DNA from: Casuarina equisetifolia | Taxonomy: Eukaryota > Streptophyta > Magnoliopsida > Fagales > Casuarinaceae | Reading direction: 5' to 3' | NCBI GenBank assembly: GCA_028551475.1 | Contig: CM052358.1 | Coordinates: 20,610,853 to 20,674,852 of the forward strand | DNA: 64,000 nt | In this document: one piece after another, positions 11,441 to 22,937 of the stretch | How positions within the stretch are numbered: position 1 is the first letter of the stretch | How the letters are laid out: each line of letters begins with the position of its first letter | Notes under the pieces: generated by a model | Databases searched by the model: none | Told to the model about the DNA's origin: nothing | Seen by the model: the letters and a program-made list of their open reading frames with translations, nothing else | Translations under genes and position numbers: made by a program

Positions 11441-14400
11441 TGAACTTGCATTTACCCACTTCACATTCTCTTACTCAACCGCTGCCAATCACTTCGAAAT
11501 TGTTATATGGGTATTACAGGTAGCTATAACTAGTTAAATAACTTCAGCAGGCCAAGGAAAGGAGGTGGGAAGTAGTCTTTTCTTTTCAATTTCACTTTCT
11601 ATTGTCTTTCAGTCCATCCATCGTAGGAAGGGGGAGAAGCATGCTTATCCAAGAGGAAGAAGACAGTTAGTATAGAGTATACTCAGAAAACAACCAAGTT
11701 GCTTATTCTTAAGGGTTGGACTCATAAAGTTGGGTACTATGTATATTTTATATCCCGTTGAAACTCTTAGATATAGTTAAGTTGATTGAAAACATTCATG
11801 GATACGCTATTTAGTTATTTTGTATACACCTTGTATAAACTCCTCTAGATGTGTGTGTAGATTTTGAGTTTGCAGCTGTGGAGGTAGTTGGTATAAAGCA
11901 AGAGGTGATCCATATGTACAAGTGGGAAGACAAATCTCTTGGGACTCCATATAAAGTTTTTACCCGCTGAATCCTAGGACTGACATGCTTTTTTATTTTC
12001 TTGTCTTTCCCATTTGCATGGAAAAACTTGTAGTTGTCAAGATCAGAAAACAATAAGGTGATGGTCGTGAGAAAAAGAGTTATCAAGGATTTAGTGACAC
12101 TTGTGAGAATGAAAGGACTTCCGATATAAATCAAGGTGAATTGCATTTCAAAACCTTTCATCTTAAACAACTTTTGCTAAGTGATGCACATTCTAAAACA
12201 AGTTTTTGGGCAAGAAAAAAACTTCCGTGGGAGGATAAACAAAGCTAGCGAAACGAAACACTTCAGAGGATTGGTAATAAATCCATGCTGCATAGTTGGT
12301 CGCAACAGCTTGTTATTACAATGGTTCCAGCATATTCACACAATAAATTACGGTGGCGGGATAATCTGTTTCAGAAGAATTAGTTTGCAGTCTGGAGACT
12401 GTACATTAAAATCAACCATAGTTCATCCTTAATTTATTTATCTCTGTGTAGAGATGCAACCTCTTGGAAGAATACTTAGGATGAAGCTGTTCATGGTAGC
12501 GCCGCGACGCTCCACTTGTGGTTACCAAAGTAACTAGGATGGGCTTTATCTGAAATACCAACAGGAATATCCCTGATGGCAATGAAAGCAAACGCTATGA
12601 TGCTACTCATGTTTTACGTTTTTTATTTTTATTTTTTTTGTTAGGTACAGAAGATAGGATGATTTAAACCTAAAACATTAAGATTTTTCACTAACAACTT
12701 CGCTACCAACCTACTAGTGCTGTAAGTTAACCATTAACGCTTCGAACAACAAGGTGTAGTCACAACTAATAATTGTGTTCTCTATATTGACCGCAAGCAT
12801 ATGTTTTTCTAATGTTTCATAGGAGATTTGACACCCATTCTTTTGCAAATATAACTTCCACTGGAATCAGTTTACTTTGGTGTTTGGCAGTAATTTCAGA
12901 AGCTTTTGAGTTAACACGAGAGTTAATTGTTTTGACAACCTTTTTCTTCAGGTAAAAGCATGAAAGTAATGTCCGTGATTAAGTTTTTTTTTTTTTTTTG
13001 GTTGGTGTTTTGATGTTTACTTTATCTTAACTACTTTAATCTTTTGTTGGTTATAAAAGGTTTAGATTTTATGATGTGACATACAAAAAGCACCTGTTAG
13101 GCTTCTTAGAAAAGTTTAGCCATTTGCTTTGAGGACAAAGTTTTCTTACTACATGAAAAATCTCTTGGCTTTTTACACTTGGGTGGTGCTCATAAGTTCA
13201 CACCTTTATCTAATGATGATGGTCTTAATAGTGAGTACGGCCCCTATCTGTATTTATAAACGATTGTAACCAAATGATGTGTGTTACTTGGTATCCATAT
13301 CACGTGGTGATTATATCCCTTGGTGAATAGGTTTCGTATCATTTCTATTAATAACCAAGTGTGTGCGTGGATTCATATCCATATCTCTTTAAAATTCTCT
13401 TAGAGTGGTGAATAAATTATGATTTTATATTACCTAGATAGATTTCCCTAGGATTGTGAAATAGTGAATTTAGCCTTTATTGTTGTCCGTATTTAGTCAT
13501 TTGCTGTTGTTTGTTAGGCTGAAGTTTTGTTTTTAAAGTTATGTACTTTAGGGTTGTGTTTAGTTATGATAATGAGGCATTCAATATCGTTCCAATTTTA
13601 TCGGATACTCTAAAGAACTAATAATGGGGCATTTAGTCAAGGTTTAGAGTTTCCTTTTCTTTCTTCTTTTTTTTTTTTCTCAAGACGTGAAGACTACAAA
13701 CCTAGTTAGACAATGTTTTGCCTCTCTGGTACTTTTTTTCACGAAACTTTTCTTCTCTTTGTTTGTTTAGTGCATGCGTAGCATGATGGTTCTATCAGTT
13801 GAAATGGAACTGATGCCTGCTAATGCAAGGCATGTTAGGAAGATAAATAATTAGAAAAGTATTCAAGTGCAACTTTGACCAAATAGATTAGGACTTTGAA
13901 TACTATACATTATCATCCTATGCATATGGTTTGGTTGTTTGGTCACTTGTTAACATTATCATCTTCTTTGCACTTAAGAGAAATTGTTTCTTTCTTGGGA
14001 GCCATCTTAAAGTCAACATAATTGAATGGTTATTTTATTGTGACATCTCTCTTTCAATCCAACTAATCACAAATTAATTATAGTGTCAGGTTACTTGAAT
14101 AATTTCAAAACACAATTAAGAGTGATTTGCACAAAATAAGTAAGCGACATCAACTTTACAAATAATTCAATAGATATATATTTTTGCCAACTCAAACAAG
14201 TAACCTCCATAAAAGTTGACTTGAATCACACACATATGCATGCCTTTTTCTCAACAAAAAAAAGTAAAAAAGAAATAAGGACAACATATATTGTATCCCA
14301 GTAGTCCTTGTTTTCTTAATTTTATAATCTAATCTTTAAATATCATATTTGAATTTTTTTTATAAGCAGGTCCCCCAATTTTCTTAATCAGCTAATGAAA

Positions 14401-14689
14401 AACATATCATTCATGATCTATGATAAGAAGTTTTAAAATCTCGAAATGCTCATCAACTACATGTTTTTTAAAATATCTGATTTCCACCAAACTTATCCTT
14501 TCTAGTACATATGGAATTTATTTAAGGCACTTTAATACCTTAAAGGAATACGAATTCTCTACAAGGTAAATGGTGTAAATTCGGGTAATGATATCAATGA
14601 ACGAAAATCGACATATGGGTATCCGGGCTTATTAATTAGTGACCTGATTACATATCGGTGTAAAAGGTAAAGGTTATCCAAGAGCAATT

Positions 14690-14875
14690 CTTTCTTATGT
14701 TTAGTATCTTAAAGATCATGATAGAACAGGAGATGCTTATATAAGATACCATTACATCAAAGACAAGGTGATGAATATAAACTGATGATTCTAGAGCACA
14801 TTTTTGCAGGTTATGTGTTTGTTGATTCACTCACAAAGTTTCCAATTAGAGATATTTATAAACTCATACTACTTA
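14690..14875 (+). mobile_element. Worn Copia RNase H-end remnant
   Basis: With frame changes, this stretch reads as something like the end of a Copia polyprotein: IRYHYIKDKV, then LEHI, then VDSLTKFPIRD, recalling the R.H.I.D.V ... LEHI ... DPLTK series of Copia RNase H ends. It is short, broken by stops and has no recognised LTR. Chance similarity is possible. Confidence 0.35.
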
Positions 14876-15944
14876 GGTTTTATAGACTGATATATTTATT
14901 TTTGTAAGCGAATCATTTTCACACATGATGTACTTTTTATGGGTCTAGTTAAATATTTGAACAAGTTTATGGACATGATAATTGCCTTTGACACTCGGAA
15001 GAGCTAGCAAAGACCAAAGATGTTAATATGTCATGTTGGCAAGTTCTAAATTGAGATTTGAATCGTATATGTACATTCCACATCTATACAACTTGTTTTA
15101 GGGGGATACGGGACCTCGGTTAGGTGCTTAAGATAGTAAACTTAAAAGATACTTGGGTTAAAACTTTTTCAGCAATTAGATTAAAATCTATTTGGCGGCT
15201 CCTAATTGTGTGATTACACTTGAATAGCCTTGTAATGCTTTTCGGGATTTTTCATTATAGTTCATGGCTTGATGATTACTAGTTTGACATGTTATCTCTG
15301 ATCACAATTGTTTCAATCCAATGATACATAACTAGAAAAATGATTGAACTAAACAGCGAGGGGGAAGAAAAGCTATTTGGTAAAATATTCAATTCTAGAG
15401 TTTACTGGTAATAAGTTATGTTCGTTTTGAAGTTAAAACATAAGGACTGGTACATAATTATATTGGAGTTTAGAGCATAACTCTGATGAAATATGAGATA
15501 GATTAAAGATGATTAATCTAATGCGGTCAAATGGGTCTAAAAGTAATAATGAAACATTATTTGTGTGGAATATGTCACGTGGGTCTACAAAAGATTTAGA
15601 AATTTTCCTCTTGATAATTGTTTCTAGGTATATTATATATAGACATACCAACATTCATAAAACTTTTAGTTCTAATGTTTAACAATCATATAAAGAATAT
15701 TTGTCCATCTGTTAGCTAATTTGAGTGATAGTAAACTTAATAATATGAAATTACTTTAAAAAATAATATTATTCAAGAGTACTCAATTATCATGAATATT
15801 ATGTATTAAATTTTTGGTAATAGATCTTTAAAAATTGTAAGAAAATCAACTTTTTGGTATTGTTTCACCTCCTAAAGTAATCTTGAATGCTCCTATTTGC
15901 ACGATTCAAAAAATTACTTTTTAGAAAAATATTTGATAAAAGTG

Positions 15945-15967
15945 TATATATATATATATATATATAT
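15945..15967. repeat. TA dinucleotide microsatellite
   Basis: About eleven and a half perfect TA units are read directly. Confidence 0.9.
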
Positions 15968-16635
15968 GTTACTCCCAAAACATGTTTTTTAAAGTAAAGG
16001 AAAAAAATCAAACAATTGAAAGTCTAAAACACAATACCAAACAAAAATATGCATAGATCAAGTTGAAATGCATTTCAAAGGGTTGAATATCAACCCAAAT
16101 TAAAGGGTTTGCACGCCCCCACCTCTTTATTAGTCATGGTTCAACCTATGCATCAAACGTCACATTAGACAACGTAATGAGCTATATTAAACTAAAGAAA
16201 TAGTTTTATTGACAATTTATCATATGGATATGGGTTAAAGTAAATAGTTGTTACACTAATTAAGTCACCCTAATGGTAAGTAACAAAAAATAAAAAAATG
16301 AACAAGAGCAAATGTTTTTTTTTTCCTTTTCCATACAAATTACTTTTGGTTACATTATTCACTTAAGCTTAATATTTTTAGGTATAACTTTTCTTATTTC
16401 TTCCTACTATTATTCACTTAACTTTACTTCTCTTATAAGGTCTTTTAATTTAAGATTCTCTATTTTTGGTTCAAAATCTTTTAATTGATGATCTTGAAAC
16501 CGTTGTTATGCTATTAAGAAGATTATTAAAATTACTTTGAAAGATAAATAAAATCCTCTTATTCGATCAAATTTAATTTGATTTCTTATGAAATCTAGAG
16601 CATCGGGAAAGAATTATTCAGTATTTTTCTACCCT

Positions 16636-16712
16636 AAAAAAAAAAAGAAAAAAAAAAAAGAAGAGAAGAGAACAAGAACAAGAACAAGAACAAGAACAAG
16701 CAAAAGAAAAAG
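16636..16712. repeat. Purine-rich leader with AACAAG hexamer repeat
   Basis: Poly(A) interrupted by G is followed by about five AACAAG hexamers (about 16671-16700), ending about 90 bp before the next start codon. It probably lies in the promoter or 5' UTR of the R3HCC1L-like gene. The minus-strand frames through it encode only low-complexity Leu/Phe/Cys tracts and are not genes. Confidence 0.75.
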
Positions 16713-16799
16713 AAAGAATAAAGTATAAAAAATGGAGACGACCCACTTGAGGGGTCTGACCAGACCAACGCGAAGTGGAGCAGAGTGGTTTTGGGTGCA

Positions 16800-19700
16800 A
16801 TGGAAGACCGGCAAAAGGGCGAAAACTTGAAAAGCTGGAGCGAGGCAGTGGAGGACCTCGTCGCCGCCGGCGACACCGACGGAGCCATCTCTCTCCTCGA
16901 AACGCGCGTTTCGGACCTCCAATCCCAAAGCTGCTCGAATCCATCTCTCCTCCTCCAATCGGCCTCTGCCCTTGGCGACTTGGCAACCCTCTACTCCTCC
17001 AAAGGCTTCTCTCTTAAAGCTGACGACCTTCGCTCTCGGGCTTCCGTTCTCAAACACCAAGCGTTCTCTGGGTACCGCTTTCTTCTTCATCTTTCTTTGA
17101 TTCAGTTTGTTTGTTCCGTAAATTGAAGGCTATGTTTTGCTGTTGAGATAATTTGGGGCGTGAAAGAGGAATTTGAAATTCTTAATTTGAGCTCGTACAA
17201 TTGTTTAACGTATGGATTATTAATGCCTGGAAAATGGGATTACTGCACTTAGAGAGTTCTCTTTTCTCAGAAACCTGGGGAGCGTATGTGGGCTAAGTTT
17301 AGATTTCATTGTTCTTGGAAAAAAGAGACAGCAAACCTGTAGAACGAAGAATTTATATTGTTGGTCATTTTGTGTTTCAGTGACGTAGAGGTTAGAAAGG
17401 AGCAAAAGGAGGATCAAGCCTCGGCTTCTGATGTTGCTGTGCGTGGCAATGATTCAGTGAACAAAAATTCTTCAAGCGATGGTGCATTTTCTACTTCCTT
17501 AGATCTTTGGACTTTTGATGACTTGCATTGTTATCTGGACCAGCCCCTAACTTGTTTTAATACCATTACGAATGTATTTTTAGAAGTCTAGTAAAACCTT
17601 ACCTCAGTGATTATGTGTGAGAAGTAACAAGGATTTGATTCGTCGTGAAGGGCATCTTGAGCAACTGAAAAAGTCTCCCTTTGATAAGGAGCCAGGCAAT
17701 GGGTCTTCAGATGATGGTACTTCTCTGTCACCTTACATTTCCTTTTGTCTAAGCAGCAGTGTGATTAGTGTTGGGACAGAATTATTCATGACAATGCAAA
17801 CGACTGCTGTTTGAGTTTACTTGGAATCTGAACTAGATGCCTCTTTGATTACTTTAAGAGTTGAACAACTTCACCTCTTTTAAAATCTTGAATGTATTGC
17901 ATGGCTTCCCGTGTATTACAGAGATCTCTAACCTAGGAATTTACTTAATTGTTGGCAATCCACTTAGTATCTGAATTGGTCACGAGAAACTGATTAGTTT
18001 AGGTTTCATCTCATGTACCCTGCTATTTTCATACTAATTGGCTTTTGAAATTAGTTGATGATGTTGTAAACAATCTGTTGGAAATTGCAGATTGGGAAGC
18101 TATTGCAGATCGTGAACTTGATGAATTGCTCTCATCACAATGTTTGCCTGGAGTATCAGATCTTTCATTGACAGATACCAAGGTTCAAGCCCCAAAGCGG
18201 CGTGGAAGGGGAACATTCTCATATAAGAAACACGAACTGTACAGTGATCAGTTATCAGACAAAGGCAATATTGATAATTCAGAAGATGATGGTGTTTGCC
18301 GTGATTCAGACAAGGATGTAGATAGAAGATATTGTATGTCATCATTTTCATTCACCTTAATGACTTCTTGATTGCCAACATCATCATTTGCATCTACTTT
18401 ATTTTGAGTGGATACTTCCCTTACATGGTGTTAAAGAGTTGACAACCTTTCTTGATGTGACTATCCAAAAGTTATTTTTAATTGAAAGTTAACATTTGTT
18501 TTCCAATTTTCCACGACATACTTCATCATAAGATCGAAAATAAAGCAAAGTTCTTAAAATTTAAATGTCATTTGAATGTCTTCCGGTTGGATCTTAACTG
18601 TTATGATAGAAGTTCTATTTCACTGTTTAGATTGTTATGTTGCCAGTTCTGCATTTGCTTTATGTAAAACACCATACAGAATCTAAAGGATTTGTTATTG
18701 TGAATTCAGCAAGTTGTGGAACACGTCATATCCTCCTTCTAGCTGACTTTCCACCTAGTACCAGGACAACAGATCTTGAGAAGCTTTTTCAAGACCTCAA
18801 GGATCATGGATTTGTTATTCGCTGGGTCAATGATACAAATGCACTTGCAGTATTTCGAACACCATCAATTGGTACTTATATTTCTGCTGGTTTCATCAAT
18901 TAAATAAGAAGTACCTTTTATTCCATATTTTGTCTGGTGCATTCTGACATGCAGATACCTATATCCTAATAATGTCTGAAATCTATGATGGGATTGATTC
19001 TATTAGCTTTTTCTACTCCATTTCCCTCCTCTTTTTTTTTTCTTTTTTTTCCCCCTTCTTTTGGTCTGAAATCTCAATAAGTCAGATTTGCAACAGTTGT
19101 CTTGATGTCTATATGGTATAAGATGCTGCTATTTAGCTATTACACATTTAAAATTGTCTACTGGTGGATTATATTATAGGATAATAGGATTTTGTTAAAA
19201 AGTAGATTTCTGTTCTCATATATGATCTGCTCAGGCTTCGTAGAAAGTAATATGATTCCAACGATAGGGAAATAAATTATTTGTCCTTATTGAAACCATT
19301 ATATGAAATTAGATTTCAGTAAGGGCTTGTTGGTCAGGGTTTTTTCTTTTTTCTTTTGCTATTATTTTTTTTCCCCTCAATTAGATTGACTTGTGGTATA
19401 TGATGGCCCTTCATTTAGTAGTGGCAGCTAGTGTTCAGTGTTGTAATTGCATCTGTTGAAGGCAGAAAGGAAAACCAGGCTATTTATGAGAGGATGGGGG
19501 GGGGCTTAGGTGTGCTGGCTGCAGTGAAAAGGAAGCTTTCTTTATGCAGAGTTGTTATATCGATAGCCATTCCTAACATCCATCCAATAAATCCTATTTG
19601 AACAGGATGAGATTCTAAGGGCCTCTTTCTTTTCAAAAATAAAAAATAAAACTTTTGGTCTTTAGACTGTAAAACATGGTCTACCCCGAGAAAATACTTG

Positions 19701-22180
19701 AGTTGGGTTTTGAAAACCAGTCCTCTGAAAAATATGGGAAAGCTAGTTGGTATCCAAATCCATTTTCTGTTTCTGGTACAGGCACAAATGCTTCTTGGTG
19801 GTTAGCAAATTTCTATATCAAATTTCACTGCAATTAAATACCTCTTTTTGTTTTTTCTCTGATACTGATTTTTTTAGAGGCAGCAAAAATTCATTCTACC
19901 TTTGTGAGGTTAGCATATTCCTCTACTTCTCAGGTGGAGTTTTTTTGATGTAAGCTTAATAAACAGACTTCCCACGTGCATGTAGCGTATGTGAGATTGA
20001 ACTTGTTTGTAGCCTGCGGTGTTGTTGGAAGGTTCTTTAGCTTCAGTTCATTTCTGCCAATTGATGGTTTGAATCATTTTATGTTAGCCCATAATTGAGA
20101 AGTATTTGAAGTTTTAACTCCCAACTTTAGGAGAAAGCGTTATTGTACTCGATGGATTTCCTGTTTTTGGTTATATAGTTTTAAAAGGTGTTTGCTGTTC
20201 CTAGTAAATGTGATGTTGGTTTGGCCACTCTATGATCTTCGCAAGGTGGTGGCAAAAATCATTTAGCCAATTTTTATTGTGACTTCTTCAGCGCTTTTTC
20301 CCCCAAAACAGCAGAAGAATTGTGGGCTAGATTGTTGATAAGTAGATATGCCAAACACAAATTTTGTGGTATTTTTTTTTCTCTCTTATTGGAATTTTCC
20401 AACTAATTTAAATCAGAAAGGTTCCTATTGAATATCATTAAAACTTTCATGATAGAACTCTTTTCAATCTCTGTTTTAGTAATGCCCTAAAAGTCTGCTT
20501 ATTGATACAAAGAAAAAAAAGTGAAAAAGATAATTGTCATTGGTATTCTCAGGGCATCTATGAGAAATATTGGGCTTGCTTTTCCAAATGTCTGGAATTT
20601 ATGATGTATTGCGTGACAATGATGTGTTGAACTTTTTGTTTTTTTCGGTTAAATTGTGGTCTCATTGTTGGCGTTTGGGGTTGGTATTATTTCCTTTTGC
20701 TTAGATAATATTCCTTCTTGAGTGGTTGACAGTAGTAATTTTCCTCTATCTAGTGCTACTTTGAAGTTACCATACCTTTACTTGCCATCACTATGGTGGC
20801 ATTATTATGACTGATAGTAGTGATTGTGTTTTTGCTTCAATATTTTACTGTATCTTTCCATCTACACATCGATAAGTAATTTGAGTTTAGTTATTTAACA
20901 ATCTCAATGCCCTAACGCAGCACTTGAAGCCTACAATAGCATTAAGTGTCCATTCACGGTGCGTATACTTGATGTGAATGATACTCTCATGAGCTCCATA
21001 TCATCAAAAGGTTAGTGATGTATCTTTATGAAAATTATTAGCCTTGTTCTAAATATAAGCCTGCTATTCCGAAATTTTTTTTCTTAAGATTTACTTAAGC
21101 ATGCACTGGAAATTTAAAGGAAAGAAAATCTGTCGTATGTTTCCTGCTTGAATACTCTACTTCCATCTCTATTATATTGCAATTAAATATACATTGAGAG
21201 TATTCTGATTTACTTATGTGTGCCTATATATTTGTCAAAAACAAAAATGTCTGAAGACAGAAATTCAAGACAGAACAAAGGTTGATTGCATGACAAATGC
21301 TTAAGGATATATTTCCACTGCACCTTAGTTCTGATTGGTTCATGTAGGTGAACTTAGGATAAACTTTCGAATCTGACATGCTTTATTAGTCAATATCTCT
21401 TTTCATTTTGATTGTAATTGTGGTACCTGAGAATCAGATTATGTAGACTAGAAAGTATCCATCCATGACGACTTGTTGAGCATTTTTCAGAATATTTCCC
21501 ATCTTGCAAAATCTTCATGGAGAAGTTGGATGAGCAATATAATCTCTTGAAGCTTCATAGATATATTTATTGAGTCATGTTACACCAGACCCTATAAAAT
21601 GTGATGTCTGTTATATCGCAGCATTCGTCTAAGTTGAACTAGTTCAACATCCTTCTGTGCTCACTCAATTTTGGTTTTGTCTTCACGATTGTAGTATGAT
21701 GCAGCCTTATATAGTTGGCAATACTATGCTCTAAATTTATCATTGCTTACTCTTATTAATGACCAATGTGCTCATGTAGATTAGTATTTAGCCTGACATG
21801 ATCCCTTTCGGGATTGCCTAACCATGTTGGTGTGTATTTATATGTATGCAAATATTTATATATTGTTACTGGACTGTGAATATGTTACAACTTTCTATAT
21901 TTCCAAGAAGCTTCTATTTGAAGAACTCAATTCCCTAGGAATTGAGGTGAACTTTTCTCTGATGGCTCTCTAAATGATATTCATTCCAGACCTGGAACCT
22001 CCTCGACCAAGGCCAAAGACTTCAGCGAGCACTGCACAGAGGTTGATTGCTCAGGGAATGGGATTGAAATTGCCCTCAACAGCCTCTGGTTCTCAAGAAT
22101 TCAGAAATCTGGAGGATGCCCGGAAGAATCGCATAGTCACTAGGCAAAAATTAAGAAATGATGCTTGGGGTGATGATTAA
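16800..22180 (+). CDS. R3HCC1L-like (GIDRP88-type) protein, six-exon model, 352 aa
   Basis: Resembles the plant proteins annotated as coiled-coil domain-containing protein R3HCC1L; their molecular role is not established. Model: 16800-17071, 17381-17481, 18091-18333, 18710-18871, 20921-21010 and 21990-22180. Every junction has GT-AG ends and the phases join in frame. The N-terminus (MEDRQKGENLKSWSEAVEDL) followed by helices to about aa 88 looks like paired TPR-type helices. Mid-protein is DDWEAIADRELDELL, formed across an exon junction, then a basic patch KRRGRG. The C-terminal half has ADFPPSTRTTDLEKLF and FVIRWVNDTNALAVF, an RRM-like beta-alpha layout typical of the family, then PRPRPKTSASTAQRLIAQG and the end RNDAWGDD. 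The fourth intron is about 2 kb. The start was placed at the first ATG in frame; upstream sequence lacks another. It is tail to tail with the first RCL1 copy, 757 bp apart. Confidence 0.82.
17632..17716 (+). other. Possible cryptic or alternative exon in the R3HCC1L-like gene
   Basis: Within the second intron, an open stretch reads DLIRREGHLEQLKKSPFDKE and ends GSSDDG at a good GT donor (17717). The end resembles that of exon 2 (SSSDG at a donor at 17482): both read TCTTCA...GATG|GT. No in-phase acceptor was found that would let it join both neighbours without a shift, so it is left out of the main model. Confidence 0.3.
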
Positions 22181-22937
22181 AATTGAGATTTGCCCTCTAA
22201 CTAGAATTAAAATGACTAGCCCTTAAGTCCTCCATAAATTCTTGTGCATATGCTGGATTGAAATGGAAATTCTAAGCCTTTGTATGGACTAGCCTGAAAT
22301 TTTTCTAGTGTGATCTTTGTTTGCAGTTACAATTTCTTCTTCTCTCTCTCTTGTCCCACTATAAACGAGTTTTGGTTGGCTGAGCATTTGTTATTAGTTT
22401 GAGGAGGCTAATCACTGATGTGCAAATAAGTGATCAAAATGCTCAAAGCTCTGCGAAATTCATATGGGAACCCATATTTGTGTAATTTTCATTTCTTCCA
22501 GATACATTGTTTCAATTCAGATGAAGAATTCTTATCAAAATAAAAGCTTACATTGTAGCTCATGATATAAAAATGATTTCTGGAGTTGCAAATATATGAA
22601 TAGTCACTTCCATTTAAGCACAATCACTGAGCTTCAGATTACACGTTTGTATAATAACTATATAAGAATCTACAGTTTGGAGTTGACTACTTTGGCGACT
22701 ATCTCAAGAAGAAGGATAAGAGTTTCTCTTTCTTGCTTTTGCATATTCAAGAAACCCCAGAGAATTGTCACGAACCAAATACTAGATTGTGGATGTCAAC
22801 ATGCCTAAGATTCTCCTATCAATCCGATATACAAAAAATTTTGCAGGTCTATGTATGTAATGCTTTCTGAAGGCAGTTTGATTTACATGAGAAATCAGAT
22901 AAATATGAGGGGGGTTATTAACTTGAATAAGTTACTC

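Larger units (their letters stand above)
11441..16799. other. AT-rich intergenic stretch
   Basis: Between the homeobox gene's 3' UTR and the next gene I find no intact gene. It holds a possible Copia RNase H remnant near 14.7-14.9 kb, a (TA)n microsatellite at 15.95 kb and a purine-rich leader just before 16.8 kb. Confidence 0.55.

Noticed and set aside
16618-17090. Minus-strand frames of 84-153 codons opposite the first R3HCC1L-like exon
   Set aside because: They are antisense shadows of exon 1 running into a translated low-complexity purine tract (Leu/Phe/Cys runs).
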